NCBI GenBank assembly: GCA_042573625.1
Contig: JBHPCZ010000003.1
Location: 1-64,000 of the forward strand
Source: JBHPCZ01 sp042573625
GTDB taxonomy: Bacteria; Desulfobacterota; Desulfobacteria; Desulfobacterales; UBA11574
Length of the DNA: 64,000 nucleotides
Reading direction: 5' to 3'
In this document: positions 25,530 through 34,317 of the stretch, one piece after another
Layout of the letters: each line of letters starts with the position of its first letter
Position numbering within the stretch: position 1 is the stretch's first letter
The notes under the pieces: model-generated
The model's database searches: none
Told to the model about the DNA's origin: nothing
What the model saw: only the letters and a program-made list of their open reading frames with translations
Program-made: the position numbers and the translations under genes

Positions 25530-26461
25530 AACTTATAAAACCTATCTACTTCAGGACATCCGTCTATATGCCAACGTATCAATCGGACATAAATTCTCAA
25601 TTTATTTCTTATATTTCTTTGCATACCCAAAGTACCGACAACGCCGATAAGATTTAGGCCCGCATTTATCAGCAGTCGAAAAAAAATGACCAAACGTATC
25701 AAATGATAAGAATGTCCATGCCATTTTTTAAAAAAAATATATCGGGATCGATAAAACAAGATCCTTGATCTTACGTTGTGCCCCACGCTCTGACCCTGAA
25801 AATGATATATTTTTGCAGATGGCACAAAGCACACTTTCCAGCCAGCCTGATTCATTCTGTATGCCCAGTCTGTCTCTTCAAAGAAAAAGAAATAGTCTTC
25901 ATCAAAAATCCCGACCGCTTCCATGGCTTTCTTTCTGACCATCAGACAAGCGCCGATACATGAATCCACCTCAATCGGCGCTGAATATTCTTTTCTTTTA
26001 CCGGGGTATTTTTTTGGAAACAGTATCTGTAAAAGTGATTCATTGCATATCAGGTAAATCAAAGTGGGAAAGTTAGCAATAGAATTCTGTTTGGATCCAT
26101 CCTGGCTGAGGAGTTGACCGCATGCCATGCCCGCTTCAGGACGATTCTCCATAAAGTTGTAAATCGTTTCAACAGCTCCTTGCGTCAAGGCTGTATCCGT
26201 GTTGAGCAGTAAAGCATAACGCCCCTGCATACGCTTAAAGGCCTGATTGTTTGCCGCAGCAAAGCCCATATTCACTTTGTTTCGGATAACCTTGACATCC
26301 GGATAAGCGTGCTTCACAGCTTCCGCGCTCCCATCGGTGGAGGCATTGTCCACCAGCCATATCTCAATGGACATATTTTTAACCGTTTCAAAGATTGATT
26401 CAAGACAATCAAGTAACAGCTTTTTTGTATTCCAATTAACAATAATAATGGACAGGTCCAT
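25523..26461 (-). CDS. Family 2 glycosyltransferase (rhamnosyltransferase-like)
   Basis: The 312-residue protein has the GT2 core SIIIVNWNTKKLLLDCL. It continues with VDNASTDGSAEAVK, NMGFAAANNQAF and LLNTDTAL (DxD-equivalent NTD). IGACLMVRKKAMEAVGIFDEDYFFFFEETDW is the acceptor-side region, with the catalytic-base acidic cluster. This pattern is typical of WbbL-like rhamnosyl- and related transferases. A hydrophobic stretch near residue 255 may touch the membrane. It is followed by the GT9 gene with overlap and preceded by the IS1595-family insertion, which separates it from the rest of the core operon. Confidence 0.8.
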   Translation of the reverse strand: MDLSIIIVNWNTKKLLLDCLESIFETVKNMSIEIWLVDNASTDGSAEAVKHAYPDVKVIRNKVNMGFAAANNQAFKRMQGRYALLLNTDTALTQGAVETIYNFMENRPEAGMACGQLLSQDGSKQNSIANFPTLIYLICNESLLQILFPKKYPGKRKEYSAPIEVDSCIGACLMVRKKAMEAVGIFDEDYFFFFEETDWAYRMNQAGWKVCFVPSAKIYHFQGQSVGHNVRSRILFYRSRYIFFKKWHGHSYHLIRLVIFFRLLINAGLNLIGVVGTLGMQRNIRNKLRIYVRLIRWHIDGCPEVDRFYKLC

Positions 26462-26534
26462 ACAATTGCCTATATTTTTTGTAATGGTTCAGCCACAAAG
26501 GCACGAAGACACTAAAATTATAATATAATTCTTT

Positions 26535-27397
26535 GGGTAAAGTCCGACAATCCGGACCTAATTTACTACCTTATATACTTCTTTAACAATTTTATTAAGT
26601 AGTTTTCTTGCTCTTTTAAATCTAGATGACGGTAGTTATATCGCCAGACATATTCTCCGAGATACAAATGCAATCGTGACTGCCTGATACCACCCTTTGC
26701 AGCCAGTTTACGTTTCAGGTAACCCCAAAAGCCTTCAAGGCCGTTGATGTGGTTTCCGTTAGTTACATAGTTATCTCTACTATGCTTAACCAAGCGATGT
26801 ACATAACCTTTAGCAGCAATGCCAGTGTATCCTCGCCAGGTATCTGATAAAACAGTCGAGCCTTTTTTGACCTGTTTGAAAATCCTTGGCTGTAGCTGTT
26901 TGGCTTCAACCCCGTCTATAAAATCGGCCCAGACCTTGCCTTTGCGGCAAAGAATGCCGAAAACAGCCTGTTTATTCGTGCCTCTGCCGCGTTTGGCTTT
27001 TGGCAAATTACGTTTAACAGAAAGGCGCTTGTTTTTCCATTGGCCACCGAGATAGGTTTCATCCACCTCAACGGTGCCTTCGAAGATTTCAGGAAGATCC
27101 TGAGTCATAGCAACCCTCAACAGAGTCAAAACTTTCAGTAACATGTACTTTGATATGTCAACTCTGCTGAGGATGATATTGGTTGAATGATCAAGCAAAA
27201 ACTCCTGTATAACGGTTCTTAATTTGGCCGGGGAAATACTAATTTTCCTTCTATGATCACTAAATGTTTTCCTACATTTAGCACATCGGAAACGGCCATC
27301 TTTAAGTGACCATAATTTGTTATTTGAGCATTCTGGGCAAATCCGCTTCATACCTGAATCTTTTAGCATTACAGGTACGAATTTTCAAACTTTACCC
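26535..27397 (-). mobile_element. IS1595-family insertion sequence
   Basis: The element is bounded by imperfect terminal inverted repeats. The left end 26535-26559 starts gggtaaagtccgacaatccg, and the right end, read on the other strand from 27397 to 27373, starts gggtaaagtttgaaaattcg; 20 of 25 bases match. It contains one transposase gene. No identical 8-base target duplication is visible (aattcttt versus tttatttt), so the insertion is old, rearranged, or my ends are slightly off. It sits in an intergenic region of the LPS-core operon, between two glycosyltransferase genes, and is itself flanked by inverted copies of a short repeat. Confidence 0.8.
26566..27369 (-). CDS. IS1595-family transposase
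   Basis: The 267-residue protein has an N-terminal zinc ribbon (CPECSNNKLWSLKDGRFRCAKC, CxxC-x14-CxxC, written in part) typical of ISXO2/IS1595 transposases. The DDE-type catalytic core follows: VEVDETYLGG with the first Asp, VLSDTWRGY with the second, and HINGLEGFWGYLKRKL with the terminal Asn/Glu region. The reading frame is intact and of normal length, so the element may still be active. An internal ATG at 27351 is an equally plausible start. It lies in the same direction as the host operon. Confidence 0.9.
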   Translation of the reverse strand: MLKDSGMKRICPECSNNKLWSLKDGRFRCAKCRKTFSDHRRKISISPAKLRTVIQEFLLDHSTNIILSRVDISKYMLLKVLTLLRVAMTQDLPEIFEGTVEVDETYLGGQWKNKRLSVKRNLPKAKRGRGTNKQAVFGILCRKGKVWADFIDGVEAKQLQPRIFKQVKKGSTVLSDTWRGYTGIAAKGYVHRLVKHSRDNYVTNGNHINGLEGFWGYLKRKLAAKGGIRQSRLHLYLGEYVWRYNYRHLDLKEQENYLIKLLKKYIR

Positions 27398-27466
27398 TTT
27401 ATTTTTATGCCATTTTTAATAAAAAGTTTATAATTCATACCCCTTCTTTGTGTCTTAGTGGCTAAT

Positions 27467-28519
27467 TTAATACTCTTTTTTAATTATCTTCACAGCTGAG
27501 TCCAATACCTGATCTACAGAAATCTCTTTCATGCAAACAGTTGTTTCGCATTCTCTTTTAAAGCAGGGGCGGCATTCCAATTCTGCCTGTACGATTTGAT
27601 GGCCGATACCAAACGGACCTGTTCTCCATGAAGCTGTCGGTCCGAAAATCGCGACAACCGGCGTGTTCACGGCCGCAGCCAGATGCATGGGACCGGTATC
27701 GGTTGAAACGAGAAAATCTGCTTTCTCATATATCGCAGCCAAAGTTTTTAAATTCGTCTCCCCGGCAAGGTTCGCAGCTTTAAATTTCATACCGTCCATT
27801 ATATCCTGTATCGTTCCGCGATCCGCCAGGCTCCCTGTAAAAACCACCCCGGCATCGTACCGATCAATGAGCGTGTCTGCCAACTCTCGGAACTTACTGT
27901 TGTGCCAGAGTTTCGTATGCCATTTAGCCAAAGGGTTTATCGCCACAAGCAGCTTTGATTCCTTCATACCGTGCTGATCTATGAGATCGTCGGCCCGTGC
28001 CCGATCCCGATCAAAAACCGGGAGATTGAAAACAATCTCTTTGGAATTTATCCCCACGGATTCAAGCAACATCATATTCCTTATAATAGCATGGTTATCC
28101 ATATCCACCGGCGGGACCCGCTCATTCAGAAACAGGTAACTGTGTTCCATGTGTTCCATGCCTCTGTCAAATCCAATTTTTCTCTTTCCTCTGGACAATC
28201 CGATTAAAACACCGCTTTTGAGCAAAGCCTGGAAATCGATTATCAAATCATACTCCGTATCCCGAAGTTCCTTTATGAATTGATACGCTTCTTTAATACT
28301 ATTTGTCAGCGATAAATTTCGAAGGTTTGTTAACCATTGTTTTCTTTTGGAAACAAGAATACGATCCAGAGCCGCATGACCTTCAATCAAACCATAAGCA
28401 TCCTCTTCCACCAACCATGTAATGTGGGCATGAGGATAATACTCTCTGATGGCATTCAGGGCGGGAAGGGTATGGATTACGTCTCCAATGGCACTCAATT
28501 TCACAATGAGTATCTTCAC
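27467..28519 (-). CDS. waaC: LPS heptosyltransferase I-like (GT9)
   Basis: The 350-residue protein opens MKILIVKLSAIGDVIHTLPAL, the classic heptosyltransferase I start. It continues with DLIIDFQALLKSG and has VSTDTGPMHLAAAVNTPVVAIFGPT in the C-terminal domain, the nucleotide-binding signature. A Cys-rich segment CRPCFKRECETTVC precedes the C-terminus. It would add the first heptose to Kdo-lipid A. It overlaps the waaF-like gene by four bases (coupled translation). The IS element lies just downstream. The waaC symbol rests on the N-terminal sequence and pairing with waaF; function is inferred. Confidence 0.85.
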   Translation of the reverse strand: MKILIVKLSAIGDVIHTLPALNAIREYYPHAHITWLVEEDAYGLIEGHAALDRILVSKRKQWLTNLRNLSLTNSIKEAYQFIKELRDTEYDLIIDFQALLKSGVLIGLSRGKRKIGFDRGMEHMEHSYLFLNERVPPVDMDNHAIIRNMMLLESVGINSKEIVFNLPVFDRDRARADDLIDQHGMKESKLLVAINPLAKWHTKLWHNSKFRELADTLIDRYDAGVVFTGSLADRGTIQDIMDGMKFKAANLAGETNLKTLAAIYEKADFLVSTDTGPMHLAAAVNTPVVAIFGPTASWRTGPFGIGHQIVQAELECRPCFKRECETTVCMKEISVDQVLDSAVKIIKKEY

Positions 28520-29556
28520 AACATTTCCTTGACAGCCTCAAAAACTTTGTCGACACCTATTCGATCCATGCAACTCAAGTGTTCTTCGGGGCATTCCGGT
28601 TTCAGGCACGGGCTGCACTCGATAGGAACCCGGACAATCCTGCTTCTTGAACTCCATGGCCCCGTGGTTACAGGGTTGGTCGACCCAAAAATGGAAATTA
28701 AAGGCACATCAAGTGCCGCAGCCACATGCATTAAGCCTGAATCATTGGTGATAAAAAGATTACATTGCTGAATCAAAGCCATGGCTTCCCCAAGATCGGT
28801 CTTTCCACAGAGATCAATGGGTGGATGTCGCGTTATTTGTGAAATGATTTTTCCGAGCACTTGGTCTTCAGGGCCGCCGAAAAAAATGACGCGAGCGCCA
28901 AAAACCTCCTGTATTTTATCTGACAATCGGGCATATCGGTCTGAAAACCACTGTTTGGCAGGCCCAAAAGTGGCACTCGGATTGATCCCTACCAATCTAT
29001 CTGATTTTGATATGCCAAGCTGATCGAAGATTTCCAGGGCGCGTTGCTTGTATTCCTCATTTACCACAAGGTCCAGGTCCTGACCATCGGTACCCAGCCC
29101 CACTCCTTCTATAATACTCAAATAATACTGGGTCTGGTGCACGCTTTTGATCTCAAATCCACATGGAACAGGATGGGATAAAAGTAAACCTCTGGCATCG
29201 GTATTGAATCCGATTCTGCATGGAATTCCGGATAGAAAAGCAATCAGGGCGGCTTCAAAAGCGTTTTGTAACAGAATTGCTGCATCAAACGTGTATTGCC
29301 TGAGATCTCTTGCAAGCCGAAATTTCCCAATAAGCCCTTTGTGCCTGCTCTCCGAGTTGTACAATATCAGACGATCTATGTGAGGGTTGTTCTCAAAAAC
29401 AGGGGAAACCCACGGTTTGACAAGAATGCTGATCTCAGAATGAGGAAAGTTTTTCCGGATCGCTCGAATGGCCGGCGTGGTCATTACAGCATCCCCGATC
29501 CAGTTTGTAGAACGGATAAGGATGCTTTTTATCTTATCTATATAAAGTCTTTTCAT
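28516..29556 (-). CDS. waaF: LPS heptosyltransferase II
   Basis: This 346-residue GT9 has ILIRSTNWIGDAVMTTPAIRAIR, the N-terminal motif typical of heptosyltransferase II. It also has VGINPSATFGPAKQW, the usual donor-domain start, and ITNDSGLMHVAAALDVPLISIFGST. ECSPCLKPECPEEH near the C-terminus is the conserved Cys-rich tail. It adds the second inner-core heptose from ADP-L-glycero-D-manno-heptose. The gene follows the LpxL-like acyltransferase gene by about 50 bases and overlaps the waaC-like gene, so the three are probably one transcript. Confidence 0.9.
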   Translation of the reverse strand: MKRLYIDKIKSILIRSTNWIGDAVMTTPAIRAIRKNFPHSEISILVKPWVSPVFENNPHIDRLILYNSESRHKGLIGKFRLARDLRQYTFDAAILLQNAFEAALIAFLSGIPCRIGFNTDARGLLLSHPVPCGFEIKSVHQTQYYLSIIEGVGLGTDGQDLDLVVNEEYKQRALEIFDQLGISKSDRLVGINPSATFGPAKQWFSDRYARLSDKIQEVFGARVIFFGGPEDQVLGKIISQITRHPPIDLCGKTDLGEAMALIQQCNLFITNDSGLMHVAAALDVPLISIFGSTNPVTTGPWSSRSRIVRVPIECSPCLKPECPEEHLSCMDRIGVDKVFEAVKEML

Positions 29557-29608
29557 TTATTAACTAGAATTTTTCCTCCAAATCAGATGGGTTTGGGCTA
29601 TCGCCATT

Positions 29609-30514
29609 CTACTTTTTTTGGGGCCACGGATAATGCGGTCGGGTTTTCCATCTTTGATGCACCCAGAACCATTGCTCAGGATAACGACAGATAAAATCTT
29701 CTATTATTCTGTTATATTGTCGAGTAGTTTCTTCAACATCCTTTGTCAGGTCTCCGGTTTCTATCAAAGGGATTTCCGGTCCAAATTCCGCCATAAAGCC
29801 TCTTTGTTCACGAACTAAGAAAACCGGAACCACGGGTGTCCGTGTTCTCAAAGCCAAAAAAGCCATACCTTTATTGGTACAGGCCCGCTTACCAAAAAAA
29901 TCGACAAAAACCCCTTCATACCAATCCACATTCTGATCCATCAACATGGTGACCGCTTCACCTTTCTTTAAACGTCGTAGAATCGAAAGTGCCGCTCGGG
30001 TATTGGGAATCATTTTCATTCCAAATCGACTTCTGGTCTTTATAAAAAAATGATCCAGCGGTGAAAAATCGAGCGGCCTGTAAAGTGTGCTGGCAGGATA
30101 ACCGGTCAGGACCGGAAGAACCGGCAGCAGTTCCCAATTCCCCATATGGGCGGTAAGGCCCAGAACACCTTTGCCTTTCTCGAATGCAGCTTCAAGGTTG
30201 TGCAAACCTTGAATTCGAAAATGCTTGTGAAAATCTTTTGGTCTCAGTCTTAAAAACCATCCGATTTCAAACAAGATTTGTCCAAGATTTTTGAAAACCT
30301 TCCTGGCAAGCATTTTAATCTCATATGGATTTTTTTCATGACCAAAAGCCTGGGTTAAGTTATTCAGTGTAATCTGCCGGTGCTTCCCGGCAGCCAGAAA
30401 CAGGACCTCTCCAATAAAATTGCCCAATCTAACAGCCCATGGTCGCGGTATAAGGCCTAATAGATTGAGCGATGTTTCAATGATTTTTAGTGCAATTTTT
30501 TCCAAGTGTGACAT
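29609..30514 (-). CDS. Lipid A late acyltransferase (LpxL/HtrB-like)
   Basis: The 301-residue protein belongs to the LpxL/LpxM family of membrane-associated acyltransferases. LTAHMGNWELLP carries the HX4E catalytic pair (H123, E128). Then come STLYRPLD, a basic patch, MLMDQNVDWYEGVFVDFFG, and the C-terminal WFWVHQRWKTRP. These enzymes add a secondary acyl chain to Kdo2-lipid IVA at the inner membrane. The N-terminal hydrophobic helix anchors it. It lies upstream of waaF and waaC, consistent with lipid A-core assembly. Acyl-chain length and position are unknown. Confidence 0.85.
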   Translation of the reverse strand: MSHLEKIALKIIETSLNLLGLIPRPWAVRLGNFIGEVLFLAAGKHRQITLNNLTQAFGHEKNPYEIKMLARKVFKNLGQILFEIGWFLRLRPKDFHKHFRIQGLHNLEAAFEKGKGVLGLTAHMGNWELLPVLPVLTGYPASTLYRPLDFSPLDHFFIKTRSRFGMKMIPNTRAALSILRRLKKGEAVTMLMDQNVDWYEGVFVDFFGKRACTNKGMAFLALRTRTPVVPVFLVREQRGFMAEFGPEIPLIETGDLTKDVEETTRQYNRIIEDFICRYPEQWFWVHQRWKTRPHYPWPQKK

Positions 30515-30545
30515 GGCGTAGGCGGTTAAGATTTCATTAGAGGTG

Positions 30546-30691
30546 GTTTCAAAACCTCAAAGTGGCGCCTTTTGACAATTTTGCGGAGCTCGCCCTGTGG
30601 AATTTCGCTTTGCGAACCCCTTCGGGGATTCCACAGGGCAGGCTTAGAACTTGTCAAAATTGTCAAACCAGCGAAAGGGAGGTTTTGAAAC
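30546..30691. repeat. Palindromic interspersed element, copy 1
   Basis: The element has perfect 13-base terminal inverted repeats, gtttcaaaacctc (30546-30558) and gaggttttgaaac (30679-30691). Inside these are subterminal inverted segments (ttttgacaattttg and tcaaaattgtcaaa). The core is a separate hairpin, gccctgtggaat (30592-30603) with attccacagggc (30628-30639), which itself encloses cccc-ttc-gggg. A second copy with the same arms but an unrelated core hairpin is at 54971-55137. It has no coding capacity. It lies between the FkbM gene and the LpxL-like gene. I infer a non-autonomous palindromic element. Confidence 0.8.
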
Positions 30692-30759
30692 TGCTTCTAT
30701 CAATAGAGACTTGTTCGTTTCAACCTACCCTATTTCAAGGTAAATATCTTATCATTTAT

Positions 30760-31512
30760 TTAACGCCAGGCCGATAACATATGTTTTGAATAACGACGCG
30801 TCTTAAAACCATTCGATGTTAAATAATCGATTAAAAACTCCATATCCTGGTTGGGTGCCGTTCCCTTGTGAACTTCTATGGCCATCTGCGAAACTCGAAG
30901 CAGGTCATTTTGGGGACAACTGTATAATATGTCATACTCTGCGCCTTCACAATCCATTTTCAACAGATCGCAACGTTCAATATGATGCTCATCAAATATC
31001 TCTGACAAAGTGACACAGGGAACTCGGATCGTTTCACTCTGAAAGCCCGGTGTTTCAAAAATACTAGCAGATGTAGTAAAAATATCACTGGGATCAAAGC
31101 TTAACGAAATTTCACCTGAATTGCTATGTACAGCCTTAGGAAAACAAAATATCTGAGCATCCCTATTTAATCTCTTATTGCGTTGGAGCTGTCTAAAGTT
31201 ATTAGGGATCGGCTCGTAAGAGAAAATTTTCGCATCTGGAAAACGCGATGCTGCGAATACCGAAAAAAAGCCTGCATTGGCACCGATATCGATGATTGTG
31301 GGTTGATCGGGAACGGCTATCCCCAATCCGCTCGTATAGCATTCCTCCATGAAAATCTCTTTGAATTCATGAAGGAGCCTTCTGGGCACCTCGAGGATGA
31401 TGTTATTCCGTGCTTTAAACTTCAGAGGATCGGCCTGGGTCAACCCTAGTTTGACTGCAAAATGAACCCACCAGTTAGATATGTTTTTAATAAGACGGAT
31501 ATATCGCATCAT
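30760..31512 (-). CDS. FkbM-family methyltransferase
   Basis: The roughly 250-residue protein has the FkbM core. TIIDIGANAGFFSVFAA is motif I, followed by IFSYEPIPNNFRQL and CDLLKMDCEGAEYDIL, the family signature. MAIEVHKG lies near the end. I chose the start at 31512 (two adjacent ATGs) because it leaves four bases after the preceding methyltransferase gene; the longer frame to 31584 overlaps that gene. It presumably O-methylates a core or O-antigen sugar. The palindromic repeat lies just downstream, after which the LpxL-like gene begins. Confidence 0.8.
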   Translation of the reverse strand: MMRYIRLIKNISNWWVHFAVKLGLTQADPLKFKARNNIILEVPRRLLHEFKEIFMEECYTSGLGIAVPDQPTIIDIGANAGFFSVFAASRFPDAKIFSYEPIPNNFRQLQRNKRLNRDAQIFCFPKAVHSNSGEISLSFDPSDIFTTSASIFETPGFQSETIRVPCVTLSEIFDEHHIERCDLLKMDCEGAEYDILYSCPQNDLLRVSQMAIEVHKGTAPNQDMEFLIDYLTSNGFKTRRYSKHMLSAWR

Positions 31513-31516
31513 TTGT

Positions 31517-32344
31517 TTAATGTTCAACCTCAGCAACCATGGCAACACTATGACCGGAATATATCCTTGCGATGAGGCGTGCAAAAATACTGACGCCTGG
31601 AAAACGTTTTAAGTTCTGTTTGACCGTTTCCGAATGATAGTTCTTGGTCTTTACAACACGGAAGCCGCAGGCTCCCAGCATCGCTTTCAACGTTCTTGGC
31701 GTAAAATGATAAAAGTGATACGGCAGACTCCATCCGATCCAGTCATTCCAAGTCTTCATTGCGTCAGTTCCTTCATGATTTGGCACATCGACAATCAGGA
31801 GACCGTCTTTCTTCAACCATTCTTTTGCCTTAATAATCGCCTGTTTTGGATCCGGGGTGTGTTCAAGAGAATGCCACATCGTAATGACATCAAAGCTGTG
31901 CGCTGATAATTCAACTTCATTCAATTCTCCAACGGTAATCGGCAGGCTTAAATGGTTCACGGCATGTTGCACAGCGTAGTCCGAAAAATCCAGACCATGA
32001 ACATCGTAGCCACGCTCGCGACATGCTGCTAAAAAATATCCATAACCACAACCGATATCCAAAACATGCCCTTTTTTTTTCATTCCTTTAAAAAATCGTA
32101 TTCGTGAGGATTCAAGACTCAACCTTTTTTTGAATTCTGGTGTTCCGGGGTTGCCCCCTTTTTCAAAATATTCTTCACAATATTCTTCACTGTAAAGCTT
32201 TGCCAGTTCGGTTTTTGAAGGTCTTGGATCCAGGAACCCCAAACCGCATGAAACACATCGATAGACATTCCATGGTTCTTTCACTATTAGGAGATCCCTA
32301 TTAGCATCACCACATAAAATACAATGTTCAGGAGCCCGATCCAT
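31517..32344 (-). CDS. Class I SAM methyltransferase with N-terminal zinc ribbon
   Basis: The 275-residue protein starts with a CxxC...CxxC zinc-ribbon-like segment (HCILCGD and YRCVSCGLGFLDPRP). It continues with a standard methyltransferase domain: GHVLDIGCGYGYFLAACRERG (motif I, written in part), VHGLDFSDYAV, and ITMWHSLEHTPDP (motif IV). LLIVDVPNHEG and PYHFYHFTPRTL complete it. This architecture is common in glycan and natural-product loci for sugar or aglycone methylation. The next gene is an FkbM methyltransferase four bases on. Substrate unknown. Confidence 0.8.
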   Translation of the reverse strand: MDRAPEHCILCGDANRDLLIVKEPWNVYRCVSCGLGFLDPRPSKTELAKLYSEEYCEEYFEKGGNPGTPEFKKRLSLESSRIRFFKGMKKKGHVLDIGCGYGYFLAACRERGYDVHGLDFSDYAVQHAVNHLSLPITVGELNEVELSAHSFDVITMWHSLEHTPDPKQAIIKAKEWLKKDGLLIVDVPNHEGTDAMKTWNDWIGWSLPYHFYHFTPRTLKAMLGACGFRVVKTKNYHSETVKQNLKRFPGVSIFARLIARIYSGHSVAMVAEVEH

Positions 32345-32368
32345 TAGAAAAACCCCATTTTCTGCTGA

Positions 32369-33571
32369 TTAATAATTGTCCTGTTTTTCTGATATATCGT
32401 GAAATATTTGTAGCATGACTTCATGATTTTTTTCAGTGGAATAGCGTTTGCCCACCTCTGCGGCGAGTTGAGACATTTTTCGGCGTTTGTTACGATCCAT
32501 TAACGACTTCATCTTAGCCGCCAGTTCAGTTGGATCCGGAGGATGCGATATAACATACCCGTCCCTATTATTGGTTATTATCCCCGCGGCTCCGTTATAA
32601 ATTGTAGTAATTGGAGGCAGGCCACAGGCCATCGCTTCAATCACTACCAGTGAGCAAGCATCGTAATATGTGGGAAGCACCAACACGTCGCTGTTTGCAT
32701 AGTATTCTTCGGTGGAACGACTTTTCCCCGTGAATATAATCTTATCATTAAGCCCCAAACTTGATATACGCTTAGATAATGAAGGATAGGGAGACCCTCC
32801 CAAAACAACAATCCTGAATTGACCCTCATGCAAATGATTTAATAATTCGACAGCGTCCACAAGGGGAACTATTCCCTTTTTCTTCAGATCATAGGATACA
32901 AAAAGAAAAATCACTTCATCCTTGTTAATTCCGAGCTGCTGTCGTAATGGCCCTCTTAAATGCTCTCGCAAGCCGACGTTGTATTTTGTCGTATCGACCC
33001 CATTGTACACTATTTCGATTTCTTCGGGATTTACATTAAAGAATAATTCCATATCTTCTTTTATCATTTGTGAGATCGCCACGATCTTTGGTCTTTTTTT
33101 TTGTTTGAATGCGGTTGACTCAATCCAGTTCCTCATCCATTGCTTTAATGAAATTGCAATGATTACGCGCTTAATTGCACGTCGAATTTTATTGTTCTCC
33201 GCGTATACCTTTCGGGCGGTAGAATATCGATGGACACCGCCGTGACTCTGGTAAACATTCATGTACACTGTGTTTCCGAATCCAACAATCACATCAATGT
33301 TCTGTTCCCGGACCATTTTGCGATGGCGCAAAGCAAATAGTAGCATTTTTGCCCAGGCCGGAAGAAATCTTGGAATTGTTATTTTGTGGAAAATGGCGGT
33401 CTCTGGTTCACCGTCCCAGTTTTGTCCGAACAGATGCACCTCCCACCCGTCCGTAACAAGTGCTTTCGATAAAGAAACTGCATAGGTTTCTGCACCCCCG
33501 GCAAAGCGGCTGAAATTTTCAATTGCAAGTGCTATCTTCTTCACGGTTATATGATTCCCATGCTTTTGCAT
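32369..33571 (-). CDS. Family 4 glycosyltransferase (WaaG-like)
   Basis: The 400-residue GT-B enzyme has an N-terminal domain containing FSRFAGGAETYAVSLSKAL (acceptor/donor cleft Gly-rich loop). The C-terminal donor domain has YNGVDTTKYN, FLFVSYDLKKKGI, VLGGSPYPS, and LPTYYDACSLVVIEAMACGLPPI. The E-x7-E-type motif in the last of these is the retaining GT4 signature. WaaG adds glucose or another hexose to inner-core heptose. The QSHGGVHRYSTAR segment near residue 115 is typical of WaaG-like proteins. The ATG at 33571 overlaps the WaaE-like gene by 53 bases; a GTG at 33544 is an alternative. Confidence 0.85.
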   Translation of the reverse strand: MQKHGNHITVKKIALAIENFSRFAGGAETYAVSLSKALVTDGWEVHLFGQNWDGEPETAIFHKITIPRFLPAWAKMLLFALRHRKMVREQNIDVIVGFGNTVYMNVYQSHGGVHRYSTARKVYAENNKIRRAIKRVIIAISLKQWMRNWIESTAFKQKKRPKIVAISQMIKEDMELFFNVNPEEIEIVYNGVDTTKYNVGLREHLRGPLRQQLGINKDEVIFLFVSYDLKKKGIVPLVDAVELLNHLHEGQFRIVVLGGSPYPSLSKRISSLGLNDKIIFTGKSRSTEEYYANSDVLVLPTYYDACSLVVIEAMACGLPPITTIYNGAAGIITNNRDGYVISHPPDPTELAAKMKSLMDRNKRRKMSQLAAEVGKRYSTEKNHEVMLQIFHDISEKQDNY

Positions 33572-34292
33572 GTTTTAAAAATACATACCAGGCTGAATTC
33601 ATGGCGATAATAAGGCCGGGAATCCCATCAAGCAGGCCCAGTTTCCATACATAACACTCCAAAAATTTGCCAAAAGCGTGCGCGACGCCTGCCAGAACAA
33701 ACCACCCTTGTTTCGGTCCGCTATGTTCAACATAAAGATCTGAGAACTTGTTCATCGTTGTCAGCTGATCTGAAATTCCACGATAAACATAATGAATAAT
33801 CGGTCCTGACAATCGCTCGATGTCACCCTCCACTGCGAGCTGTTCGTGCAAGCCATCACCTTTCCATGTCCCTCTCCCCTTTCGAACCAGCCGCACTTTA
33901 CGATCAGGATACCATCCGCCATGCTTTATCCAACGGCCCAGATATCTTGACAATCTGGGCATGGAAAAAGCATTCACACTTGGCGCGGCATTTTTAACTG
34001 CTTCCTGTATTTCTAAAGAAAGTTGTTCTGATATGGCTTCATCTGCGTCCAGATTAAGAATCCATTCCGAATTCGTGCTTTCCATGGCAAACTGTTTCTG
34101 AGCCGCATACCCTGACCATTCGTGATGCACAACGCTCGCCCCCATTTGTTGACAGAGGTCCTGGGTTCCATCCGTGCTTCCGGAATCCACAACAACCACC
34201 TCAGTCGCAAATGCGGCACTTTTCAACAACTGTCCTATTCGGTCCACTTCGTTTTTGGCAATCACGGCGATGCTGAGATTTGTATCCATCAT
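33519..34292 (-). CDS. GT2 of the WaaE/KdtX type
   Basis: This 257-residue GT2 has the start LSIAVIAKNEVDRIGQLL, VVVDSGSTDGTQDLC, and WILNLDADEAISEQL carrying the DxD. GGWYPDRKVRLVRKGRGTW is a signature of the WaaE/KdtX group. A C-terminal segment, FLECYVWKLGLLDGIPGL, may dock to the membrane. WaaE is a core beta-1,4-glucosyltransferase acting on heptose I. Placement among waaF, waaC, waaA and lpxK supports a core role; the donor sugar in this organism is not deducible. Confidence 0.85.
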   Translation of the reverse strand: MMDTNLSIAVIAKNEVDRIGQLLKSAAFATEVVVVDSGSTDGTQDLCQQMGASVVHHEWSGYAAQKQFAMESTNSEWILNLDADEAISEQLSLEIQEAVKNAAPSVNAFSMPRLSRYLGRWIKHGGWYPDRKVRLVRKGRGTWKGDGLHEQLAVEGDIERLSGPIIHYVYRGISDQLTTMNKFSDLYVEHSGPKQGWFVLAGVAHAFGKFLECYVWKLGLLDGIPGLIIAMNSAWYVFLKHAKAWESYNREEDSTCN

Positions 34293-34317
34293 ATGTTAAA
34301 TAGATTTTGAAATGCGG

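Noticed and set aside
23175..27465. Composite transposon carrying the heptosyltransferase genes
   Set aside because: Only one IS copy with one pair of ends is present; no second IS was found to bound a composite.
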